From positions 1 through 7,028 of the forward strand of contig JAISRP010000145.1 in NCBI GenBank assembly GCA_031273585.1: a stretch of DNA of 7,028 nt, written 5' to 3'. The position numbers and the translations under genes are program-made. The notes under the pieces were generated by a model, which was given only the letters and a program-made list of their open reading frames with translations, made no database searches and had not been told where the DNA came from. Every line of letters begins with the position of its first letter. Position 1 is the first letter of the stretch. This DNA is from Synergistaceae bacterium. GTDB taxonomy: Bacteria > Synergistota > Synergistia > Synergistales > Synergistaceae. Positions 1 to 5,650 of the stretch are shown here, piece after piece.

Positions 1-1
1 T

Positions 2-427
2 CCGATAGACCTCGTTCTCTACGCGGCAAAATTCGCACTGCGAACGAGAGAGGAACTCCAAAAATTCAACTTTCTCCGCAAGGCGGTCGAGCTTCTGAAT
101 GAACGAGGATGGAGCGTGAATGACAAGCGCGATCTGCTTCTTTTTACCGAGCGCATTATCAACATGAAGGATAAAGGGCTTATAAGTCAATACAAAAAAT
201 TTCTGGAACAGCAAAACAAGGAGGGAAAGGCCATGTATATACCGTTGATGTTGAGGGACACGGCGGCTGAGATCGAACAGCGCGGCAGAGAAGATGGAAT
301 GGAAAAGGGCAGGCTCGAAGGCAGACTCGAAGTAGCCAGCAACCTGCTGGCGCGCGGCATAGCGCCGGACATCGTAGCGGAGAGCACCAGTTTGCCCCTG
401 GAAAAGGTTCGAGAACTCATGAACTGA
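2..427 (+). CDS. Rpn family (PD-(D/E)XK) nuclease/transposase-like protein, C-terminal part
   Basis: This frame is open from the left edge to a TGA at 425-427, giving 141 residues of a protein that begins outside the window. An internal GTG at 116 could be mistaken for the start, but the 38 codons before it (PIDLVLYAAKFALRTREELQ and onward) read as continuous protein, so I treat the gene as cut by the window edge. The sequence has a helical middle (KFNFLRKAVELLNERGW) and then a charged linker with a tandem duplication, GRLEGRLE, encoded by two 12-nt units at 308-331 that differ by one base. It ends in a helix-turn-helix-like tail (LLARGIAPDIVAESTSLPLE, then KVRELMN). Such a linker and tail are typical of Rpn recombination-promoting nucleases, whose PD-(D/E)XK catalytic residues lie in the N-terminal half and cannot be checked here. 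The family is mobile and often multicopy. Family assignment is by recalled pattern; confidence is moderate. Confidence 0.7.
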   Translation, partial: PIDLVLYAAKFALRTREELQKFNFLRKAVELLNERGWSVNDKRDLLLFTERIINMKDKGLISQYKKFLEQQNKEGKAMYIPLMLRDTAAEIEQRGREDGMEKGRLEGRLEVASNLLARGIAPDIVAESTSLPLEKVRELMN

Positions 428-480
428 CCAGCCGGCGCTACGGGCGTTTCGACGCAATGGGGGCTAAATTGTAAATTGCC

Positions 481-511
481 TTGCATAAAAATACGCATTT
501 CATGATAGAAT
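481..511 (+). promoter_or_regulatory. Possible sigma-70-type promoter with extended -10
   Basis: TTGCAT at 481-486 could be a -35 box. TGATAGAAT at 503-511 looks like an extended -10 (TG, one base, then TAGAAT). The spacer of 19 nt is long, but an extended -10 tolerates that. The surrounding stretch is clearly more AT-rich than the rest of the window. Transcription would start near 518 and give a leader of about 190 nt, containing the hairpins at 564-628, before the small gene at 707. This rests on motif match only. Confidence 0.3.
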
Positions 512-556
512 AAATTTTGAAGAAAGAGGGCTCCCGAAGTCCTCTCCCAACTCCCT

Positions 557-599
557 GATAAAACGGCGGGCCTGACTGCAACACCGGTCAGGCCCGCCG
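557..599 (-). terminator. Rho-independent terminator-like hairpin, minus-strand direction
   Basis: A perfect 13-bp GC-rich inverted repeat lies at 564-576 and 587-599 (CGGCGGGCCTGAC / GTCAGGCCCGCCG) with a 10-nt loop. On the minus strand the stem is followed at once by TTTTATC, the usual terminator layout. On the plus strand it is followed by CTCATCT, so plus-strand termination is less likely. It could end the large minus-strand operon, but it lies about 340 nt beyond that operon's last stop codon and on the far side of an oppositely oriented small gene. It could instead be left over from a rearrangement. Confidence 0.55.
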
Positions 600-707
600 C
601 TCATCTACGAGGCCATATATGAGCGGCGTTCTCGTGGATCTGCCCTTGAAGGCTACGATGATCTTTTGATTTACGCTCCGTCAAGTCTTATAGGAGGCGA
701 GGATTGA
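576..707 (+). pseudogene. Open frame without a start codon: probable tail of a broken gene, stop-start coupled to the next gene
   Basis: From the stop at 573-575 the frame runs 43 codons to a TGA at 705-707. From about 600 it reads like real protein: LIYEAIYERRSRGSALEG, then YDDLLIYAPSSLIGGED. There is no ATG or GTG in frame; the only candidates are a CTG at 576 and a TTG at 666. Its TGA shares its last base with the ATG of the next gene (TGATG at 705-709), the hallmark of translationally coupled gene pairs. The part 576-599 is the loop and right arm of the terminator-like hairpin, so the original N-terminus seems to have been replaced at a junction near 600. I do not recognise the family. 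Its place ahead of a very small protein would fit the first gene of an antitoxin-toxin-like pair, but no diagnostic motif supports that. Confidence 0.35.
595..628. repeat. Second perfect inverted repeat overlapping the terminator stem
   Basis: CGCCGCTCAT at 595-604 and ATGAGCGGCG at 619-628 are exact reverse complements across a 14-nt loop. The left arm shares 595-599 with the right arm of the 564-599 hairpin, so an RNA of either strand could form one full stem or the other but not both. Read on the minus strand, this hairpin comes first and the terminator-like one second, which is the geometry of an antiterminator/terminator pair. No gene that would be controlled is visible downstream on that strand. 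The repeat is certain from the sequence; a function is not. Confidence 0.5.
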
Positions 708-904
708 TGATACACGACATTGCCAAACCAAAGATAAGTCCGAACTTCACCGTCGAGGACATACACAAAATCAGAGAGTGGGACTACGAGCGCCTGAAGG
801 ACGCCACGAGGGAGGAAATCATAGCGGATATCAACGGGCGCGCGGCCCCAGTCATTGCGGAATTAGAAGCAGCTCGCGCGAGACGGAAGGCTGTTTTGTC
901 GTAA
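707..904 (+). CDS. Small charged hypothetical protein (65 aa)
   Basis: A 65-residue protein starts at ATG 707 and ends at TAA 902-904. AGGAGG at 692-697 lies 9 nt upstream of that ATG; an in-frame TTG at 704 is a possible but less likely start. The N-terminal part (MIHDIAKPKISPNFTVED) is followed by a core IHKIREWDYERLKDATREEI and a helical tail rich in Ala, Arg and Glu (ELEAARARRKAVLS). There is no signal peptide, membrane segment or cysteine. Short proteins with the HKIREW-YE core are familiar to me as uncharacterised accessory genes of anaerobic bacteria, but I know no established function. The ATG overlaps the stop of a broken ORF (576-707), so it was probably the second gene of a coupled pair. 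It converges on the operon ending at 940 with only 35 bp between. The gene is likely real; its role is unknown. Confidence 0.7.
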   Translation: MIHDIAKPKISPNFTVEDIHKIREWDYERLKDATREEIIADINGRAAPVIAELEAARARRKAVLS

Positions 905-939
905 TATAGCCGATTATCATGGGCTAAATATCCCCGCGG

Positions 940-2781
940 TCAATGCGCCGGCTGCCCCGTCACCAGAACATGCACCACCTCGTGCGCCGCCATCCCGACT
1001 GTAAGGATGCCGCCCTCTGGCGACGCCTCTCCGTCGCCCAGCACTATCTTGGCGTTGTCGATTTTTTCGCCTGAGACTGAAAAATTTTTGACGACGCAGT
1101 CTTCATCGTTGTCGTTGTAGAACGAGTATATCCTGCCGCCCGCGGCGTCGCCGGTGAATAGGTTGCAGTAGACCCCGCCCGTGCGCGTGGGTACTAGCGG
1201 TATTGGGCGCGAGCCCTGGTATATCTCCCTGTATTTCAGATATGTCCGCTTCCAGGTCTTTATGCGCTCCTTCTGTTCCGCGGAGTACGGCATCCACCGC
1301 CCGAAGATGTCCTGCCACACGACGATCGGGGACGCGCCGAACTCGCAGCGCCTGATGAGGACCGTTTTATCCTCCGTGCGCAGCCATCGCGATATCGCGG
1401 GCGAGATGTGATGCGGGCACATAAACCTGAACACGTCCGCCTCCGGCATGGGGTCGGCGCGCCAGAACTCGTCCCACGACGTGGTTATAAATTCGACCGG
1501 GCGCTTCTTCAATGGATGATGCTGCGCCGTCAACACCAGGCCGGGGCGCACGGCGTCGAGCTTTTTCCGGTAGCTGTATGGCAGGTCCCGCATGGTGTCG
1601 AGCTGAAAACCGTCGGCGTCGGTGTCCGTTGCGATGCGGGCCAGCTCGTCCCCCATGCCCTCGGTCGTCTCCCCGCCGCCGCGGTCCCAGGGTATGTAGG
1701 GCAGAAATACGCGGACGCCCCTGTCGTGAAATTTTTTTACCGCCTCCCTGAGCGCCGCGCGCCCGCCCGGAAAATCGTCGTAGAAGTCCCACTGCGTCCG
1801 GGCGTCGACGCCAAGGCGCGGGTACTGATTCCATATCGTCACCGTGTCGTAACCGCCGAACTCGTCGCCGGCCGCTAGCAGCCCGTCCACGTCGATCTCC
1901 TGTTTTTCGTGGTCGAAGCCCTCCCTGCCGTATAAAAACACGAAGTTATGGACGGCGCCTCGGCTGAACCACCGCAGGTCCTCCCTCTCGTACTCGCTGA
2001 AGTCGTAGAGGCTCTGCCACGCATCGCGGCAATCGCTGAAGGCCTCGGCCCAACCGCCGCTGATTCCCGAGATACGCAGCTCCACTGTGTCGTTGAAACT
2101 GGGGTCCGGGTTGATCCCGAGGCGGTGACATGCGAGCTCCCTCTCGTTTGAGATCGAGGCGAGCTGTTTATTGACGTTCTGCGTCGCGCCGGCGTCGTTT
2201 AAGTCGCTCATCGTCGGAAACTGAACGCTGAAGCCGAATTTTTCCTCTGCGTCGCAGACCACGAGGGGCAGCAGGATATCGGAGCCGCAGAAACCCTCCG
2301 TCATCGGGATCATCGCGTCGGCGCCCTTTTTCGTCGGGGCGATGCCGGACGGGTAATACCTGTCCTCGGACGCCCCGCCCGCCTCGAGGTTCGCCAGCAG
2401 CGGGATGTGCATCGTGACCGCGCTGGGTACGCCCAGCTTATAGCCGTCCCATACCTGGAACAGCACGGTGATTGTCTTGTCATTGTCGTTGATGAGATGA
2501 ACCCGGACCTTGAGATCTTCCCCTGGATGCTCCATATATACTGTGACTAGCTCCAGGACCTCGTCGCGCGCCGTCCGCACGCTTGTCACGTCAAAGTCCC
2601 CGCTCGCGAGATCCCTGCCGCGGATGTTCAGGACGAACATGTCCCGATCCGCGTTTGTCGTCCTGCGCGACAAAATATTGGAAAATTCCCTGAATACAGC
2701 GCCGCGTCCATAGGATATGACGGCGCGCAGCGCGTTGTTCTGAACCGTGACCGTGCCCGCATCCGCATCGTGCCTTATCAC
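940..2781 (-). CDS. Glycoside-hydrolase-like protein with TIM barrel between beta domains (DUF6259-like?)
   Basis: 613 residues from a GTG at 2781. AAGGAG at 2794-2799 is 12 nt upstream, and the start is 3 nt past the stop of the preceding gene. No in-frame ATG lies near. Residues 1 to about 270 look like a beta-sandwich of the kind that precedes GH barrels. About 275-500 read as a (beta/alpha)8 barrel, including YDTVTIWNQYPRLG (311-324), GVRVFLPYIPWDRGGG (355-370) and DGFQLDTMRD (390-399). In the last, Asp395 at the end of a predicted strand is the best nucleophile candidate; Glu430, Asp437 and Glu438 are possible partners. About 520-613 form a C-terminal beta domain. No signal peptide is visible, so it likely acts in the cytoplasm on something imported by the linked ABC system. 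It resembles uncharacterised GH31/GH36-like or DUF6259 proteins more than any enzyme I can name. The gene is certain, the fold likely, the substrate unknown. Confidence 0.75.
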   Translation of the reverse strand: MIRHDADAGTVTVQNNALRAVISYGRGAVFREFSNILSRRTTNADRDMFVLNIRGRDLASGDFDVTSVRTARDEVLELVTVYMEHPGEDLKVRVHLINDNDKTITVLFQVWDGYKLGVPSAVTMHIPLLANLEAGGASEDRYYPSGIAPTKKGADAMIPMTEGFCGSDILLPLVVCDAEEKFGFSVQFPTMSDLNDAGATQNVNKQLASISNERELACHRLGINPDPSFNDTVELRISGISGGWAEAFSDCRDAWQSLYDFSEYEREDLRWFSRGAVHNFVFLYGREGFDHEKQEIDVDGLLAAGDEFGGYDTVTIWNQYPRLGVDARTQWDFYDDFPGGRAALREAVKKFHDRGVRVFLPYIPWDRGGGETTEGMGDELARIATDTDADGFQLDTMRDLPYSYRKKLDAVRPGLVLTAQHHPLKKRPVEFITTSWDEFWRADPMPEADVFRFMCPHHISPAISRWLRTEDKTVLIRRCEFGASPIVVWQDIFGRWMPYSAEQKERIKTWKRTYLKYREIYQGSRPIPLVPTRTGGVYCNLFTGDAAGGRIYSFYNDNDEDCVVKNFSVSGEKIDNAKIVLGDGEASPEGGILTVGMAAHEVVHVLVTGQPAH

Positions 2782-2784
2782 CGG

Positions 2785-3489
2785 TCATTCACGCTCCTTG
2801 ACGCACCTGAAGCCCGCCGTCCCGAACCTGTTCATGGCGTCCCCCAGCAGGTGGACCTTCAAGTGACAGTCGTTGGGCACGATTCCGCACTCGGCGTGCC
2901 AATAGTCCGGCGCCGTGTAGTACGAGCCCCCCCTGAGAGTCAGAAAATAATGATCCCTGTTGCCGTCGTACATGGTCTCGCCGGTAAATTCCCAGACATT
3001 GCCGCACATGTTGCGGAGCCCGAAAGGGGAGTCCCCGTCCGGATGGCTGTCGACCGGGTGCAGTTCCGTCCCGTATGTGTTGCAGCGGGCGTATTCCTTC
3101 TTATTGCCCCAGGGGTACTTCAAGTGCCCGGGACCGGCGGCGAGATACTGCCACTCGTGCTCTGTAGGCAGTCGCATACCGTAAAAATCCGCATAGGCGC
3201 GGGCGTCGTCCTGCGAGATATTGACGACCGGCAGATCCTCCTCGCCGGGCCGATATTTTCCGCTCTCCCAGTGTTTGAGAAAATTTCTGTCGTTCATCGG
3301 ACGATAACCGCTCTCCCGCACAAATTCGTAATACATAAAATTGGAGACGGCATATTTCTGCGCCCACAGCGGCCCCACGCGCACCTCTATGGGGCCGTGC
3401 TCCATCTGGCAGTCCCCCTCCATTATTCTGTGCGTGCAGCGATAGATGTAGCTCGCGCCGCCGATCTCAACTAGCTGAGGCTCGACCAT
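2785..3489 (-). CDS. SUMF1/formylglycine-generating-enzyme-fold protein lacking the catalytic cysteines
   Basis: I chose the ATG at 3489 (234 aa), which has a seven-G tract 10 nt upstream as a Shine-Dalgarno-like site. A GTG at 3498 and a TTG at 3519 are in frame but poorly placed. Family landmarks appear in order: PVVNISQDDARAYADFYG (87-104), RLPTEHEW (106-113), YPWGN (125-129), NMCGNVWEF (160-168), RGGSY (186-190) and GFRCV (226-230). In true formylglycine-generating enzymes the RGGS segment continues to two copper-binding cysteines (RGGS-x-x-C-x4-C). Here those positions are Thr192 and Trp197, so sulfatase activation is unlikely. Cys201 and Cys208 lie further on but not in the known spacing. 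There is no DinB domain as in EgtB. The fold is related to C-type lectins, so ligand binding, or a non-catalytic partner role with the next gene, is possible. It is 3 nt from the barrel gene and probably co-translated with it. Confidence 0.85.
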   Translation of the reverse strand: MVEPQLVEIGGASYIYRCTHRIMEGDCQMEHGPIEVRVGPLWAQKYAVSNFMYYEFVRESGYRPMNDRNFLKHWESGKYRPGEEDLPVVNISQDDARAYADFYGMRLPTEHEWQYLAAGPGHLKYPWGNKKEYARCNTYGTELHPVDSHPDGDSPFGLRNMCGNVWEFTGETMYDGNRDHYFLTLRGGSYYTAPDYWHAECGIVPNDCHLKVHLLGDAMNRFGTAGFRCVKERE

Positions 3490-3521
3490 CCGATTCACGC
3501 CCCCCCGTCTTAAAAGCAATT

Positions 3522-3556
3522 TAAAGTTAGAAGCCTAAAGGGTAAAGATTAAAAAC
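3522..3556. repeat. AT-rich degenerate heptamer array between permease 2 and the SUMF1-like gene
   Basis: The 85-bp gap between permease 2 and the next start is sharply AT-rich in a GC-rich operon. On the plus strand it divides into five 7-nt units, TAAAGTT, AGAAGCC, TAAAGGG, TAAAGAT and TAAAAAC, four of which begin TAAA. It could be an operator, an internal promoter region (TTTACC, 16 nt, then TTAAAT on the minus strand is a weak match), or a scar marking where the last two genes joined the operon. The periodicity is visible but short. Confidence 0.3.
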
Positions 3557-3574
3557 TTTGCATGGCGCGCGGCG

Positions 3575-4510
3575 TCAGAACGTGTCGCCGGATATATCCG
3601 CGCTGCCCTTGAAGTTTTTGATTCCTATGGACAGCAGCACGATGAGCACCATGACGTAGGGCAGCATGTTTATAATCTGCGTGGGCATGTTGTAGGTGGA
3701 CAGGACAAGGGTCATCGAGTTGGCGTATCCGAACAGGAGGGCCACCATCATCGTGCGGAGCGGGTTGCCCTTGCCGACTAAGGTCGACGTCAGGCAGAGA
3801 AATCCCCTGCCGCGCGTCATGTTCTCTGAGAAGAGCGACATCCCGCAGAGCGGCATGTACGAGCCGGCGCACCCCATCGACGCGCCCATGATGATGAGGC
3901 AGATCCAGCGGTATTTACGCACGTTTATCCCCGCCGCCTGGGCCGCCTCCGGGTTGATCCCGACGCCGCGGAGGCGCAGGCCGAAGGGCGTCCCGTACAT
4001 GACGGCGTATCCCGCGGCAGCGTAGGCGAACGCGAAGTAGACCATCGGGATGTTGTTGTTGAACACCATGTCCAGCACCGGAAATTTTCGGAGCACGTCC
4101 CAGTTGAGATTTTCGTAGCTCACGATGGACGGATCGTTGAACTGGCCTCTGGTGTTCCAGACGACGACGAGCAGCAGCGTCGTCAAGGCCCACGCCGCGC
4201 TGTTGTACGCCACGGACACGATTATCGCGCTGCAGTTTAAATGATACACGAGCAGCCCGTATATGACGGCCAGCGCCAATCCCGACAGAATGGCCGCGAG
4301 CGAGCCCATGAGCGGGCTTCCCGTCAGATAACTCCCGTAAGCGCCGAAGAACGCCCCCGTCAGCATGAAGCACTCATAGGCCAGGTTGCCGGTGCTTGTC
4401 TTCTCGTTAAAGCAGCCGCCTGTCGAGCCGATGATCAGGGGACAGGAGAGCCGCAGGGCTGCGGCAAATGCGGCGGGGCTGAGGCACGTGCTTACGATAT
4501 CCCAAAACAT
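3575..4510 (-). CDS. ABC transporter permease 2, BMP/nucleoside-type importer
   Basis: 311 residues, ATG at 4510, TGA at 3575-3577. Its ATG directly follows the TAG of permease 1 (TAGATG). GGAGG inside the upstream gene's last codons (4519-4523) is 8 nt from the start, so translation is probably coupled. The protein is almost wholly hydrophobic helices, as expected for a PF02653-type inner-membrane subunit. The cytoplasmic coupling segment GLRLRGVGINPEAAQAAGIN (177-196, continuing VRKYR) matches the family pattern that contacts the ATPase. GRGFLCLTSTLVGKGNP (234-250) and LLFGYANS (258-265) are typical of the second permease of purine-nucleoside/BMP systems. One departure is that the N-terminal segment usually reading like NIGLEGMML is here NLAYECFML (42-50), losing the conserved acidic/glycine pair. 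It forms the pore with permease 1. Confidence 0.92.
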   Translation of the reverse strand: MFWDIVSTCLSPAAFAAALRLSCPLIIGSTGGCFNEKTSTGNLAYECFMLTGAFFGAYGSYLTGSPLMGSLAAILSGLALAVIYGLLVYHLNCSAIIVSVAYNSAAWALTTLLLVVVWNTRGQFNDPSIVSYENLNWDVLRKFPVLDMVFNNNIPMVYFAFAYAAAGYAVMYGTPFGLRLRGVGINPEAAQAAGINVRKYRWICLIIMGASMGCAGSYMPLCGMSLFSENMTRGRGFLCLTSTLVGKGNPLRTMMVALLFGYANSMTLVLSTYNMPTQIINMLPYVMVLIVLLSIGIKNFKGSADISGDTF

Positions 4511-5650
4511 CTACGCCCCCTCCTCCTCATCCGCCCTGCTTGCCAAAAGTTGCCTGATCTCCCTCTTCCTCTTCGCCCTGTCCCTGAAATAATGGTATAT
4601 GCTCTCGTAGTTTATCGAGACCAAAATCACGAAGAACATCTGGAGCAGGTTGACGGTCAGGCGGTTTAGAGAGGTGCCCCTCTCAATGCTCATCGCCCCG
4701 GTCTTGAGCGCGCCCCACACGATCGACGCGAAGATGAGCCCTATCGGGTTGTTGTTGCAGATGTAGGCTATCATGATTCCCTCCCAGCCCATCGTGTAGC
4801 TGAACCCCGACACATACCTGTAGTACCCTCCGGTCACCTCCACGCCCCCCGACAGGCCCCCGAGGAATCCCGACAGGATGAATATGGTGATGAAGGTCCT
4901 CTTGACGTCCACGCCCCCGGTTTTCGCAAACTTGAGATTTTCGCCCACCTGCTTTAACTCATATCCCTTGATCGTAAACTTATAAAGGAAGTAAACGGAC
5001 AGGCAGGCCGCCATGCCGATGATGAGCCCGCTGCTGCACGAGGTTCCCCTTATGAGGGTGGACAGCCTGGCGCTCTTGCTTATCGTAGGCGTGGCGACCG
5101 TCACCGTCGTGATGCCGGTTATCGGCATGATGACCCAGACGACGAAGTAATCGCAGAACAGCGTGGCGATAAAGTTCATCATCATGGTCGTGACGTATTC
5201 GTTGATGCTGAAAAAAAGGCGCATGAGCGCGGGAATGATTACGCATATCACGCCGGCCACGCCGGCGCCGACCACGCAGACCAGGGCGTGCACCGTCGGG
5301 GGCAGGTCGACGAACGAGCCAAGGACTGCCGCCGTAAACGCGCCCAGGTACATCTGGCCCTCTATGCCGAGGTTGATCACACCTGACTTGAACGCGATGA
5401 TGGACGCCGCTCCGGTCAGCATACAGGGCATCGCCCACCTGAGCGAGTTTCCGACGGAGACGGTGTTTCCGAAGGCCCCGTTAATTATGAGGGCGGCCGC
5501 GCGGACCGGGTCCTCCCCCTGAGCCAGAATCAGGATCGAGCCCAACGCCAGGACCCCCGCAAAGGATATGACGTAGCGGGCAGCCCCGATTCCCACCTCG
5601 GGGGAGAAAAACTGTCGAATCGCCCTACCGGACGGCTTGGGATCTGACAT
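4511..5650 (-). CDS. ABC transporter permease 1, BMP/nucleoside-type importer
   Basis: 379 residues, ATG at 5650, TAG at 4511-4513. GGAGG at 5659-5663 lies 8 nt upstream, and the start overlaps the ATPase gene by 26 bp. After a short basic N-terminus come multiple membrane helices (first about 25-44). Family signatures are intact: FKSGVINLGIEGQMYLGAF (87-105), NEYVTTMMMNFIA (150-162), the coupling segment GYELKQVGENLKFAKTGG (229-246, followed by VDVKR), GFLGGLSGGVEVTG (261-274) and GWEGIMIAYICNNNPIG (288-304). This is the longer first permease of BMP-type importers, similar to the NupP/YufP and RnsC type. It ends in a charged cytoplasmic tail (RAKRKREIRQLLASRADEEE). The substrate cannot be read from the permease; known systems of this type carry nucleosides, and the downstream barrel gene hints at a glycosidic compound. 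Confidence 0.95.
   Translation of the reverse strand: MSDPKPSGRAIRQFFSPEVGIGAARYVISFAGVLALGSILILAQGEDPVRAAALIINGAFGNTVSVGNSLRWAMPCMLTGAASIIAFKSGVINLGIEGQMYLGAFTAAVLGSFVDLPPTVHALVCVVGAGVAGVICVIIPALMRLFFSINEYVTTMMMNFIATLFCDYFVVWVIMPITGITTVTVATPTISKSARLSTLIRGTSCSSGLIIGMAACLSVYFLYKFTIKGYELKQVGENLKFAKTGGVDVKRTFITIFILSGFLGGLSGGVEVTGGYYRYVSGFSYTMGWEGIMIAYICNNNPIGLIFASIVWGALKTGAMSIERGTSLNRLTVNLLQMFFVILVSINYESIYHYFRDRAKRKREIRQLLASRADEEEGA

Noticed and set aside
308..331. 12-nt tandem repeat as a mobile or CRISPR-like repeat
   Set aside because: It is an in-frame duplication encoding GRLE twice in the charged linker of the Rpn-like protein, a normal feature of that family.
187..498. Minus-strand ORF of 103 codons opposite the Rpn-like gene, downstream of the minus-strand attenuator-like hairpins
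   Set aside because: It overlaps the Rpn-like coding frame almost completely, has a Ser/Pro-rich translation with no domain, and no good ribosome binding site, so I do not accept it as the gene controlled by those hairpins.
617..667. 16-codon ATG-started ORF as a leader peptide
   Set aside because: It lies in a different frame from the protein-like 576-707 reading, has no Shine-Dalgarno sequence upstream and shows no stretch of regulatory codons.
905..930. Small stem TAGCC/GGCTA as a bidirectional terminator between the convergent genes
   Set aside because: It is only 5 bp with a 10-nt loop and lacks a T-tract on either side; too weak to call.
1408..1878. Plus-strand ORF of 156 codons, with other long ORFs on both strands across 1100-2150
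   Set aside because: All are alternative-frame readings of the barrel gene, caused by high GC content; their translations are Arg/Pro/His-rich and low-complexity.
2770..3474. Plus-strand ORF of 234 codons
   Set aside because: It is fully antisense to the SUMF1-fold gene, which has clear family motifs; the plus-strand translation has no recognisable domain and no ribosome binding site context.
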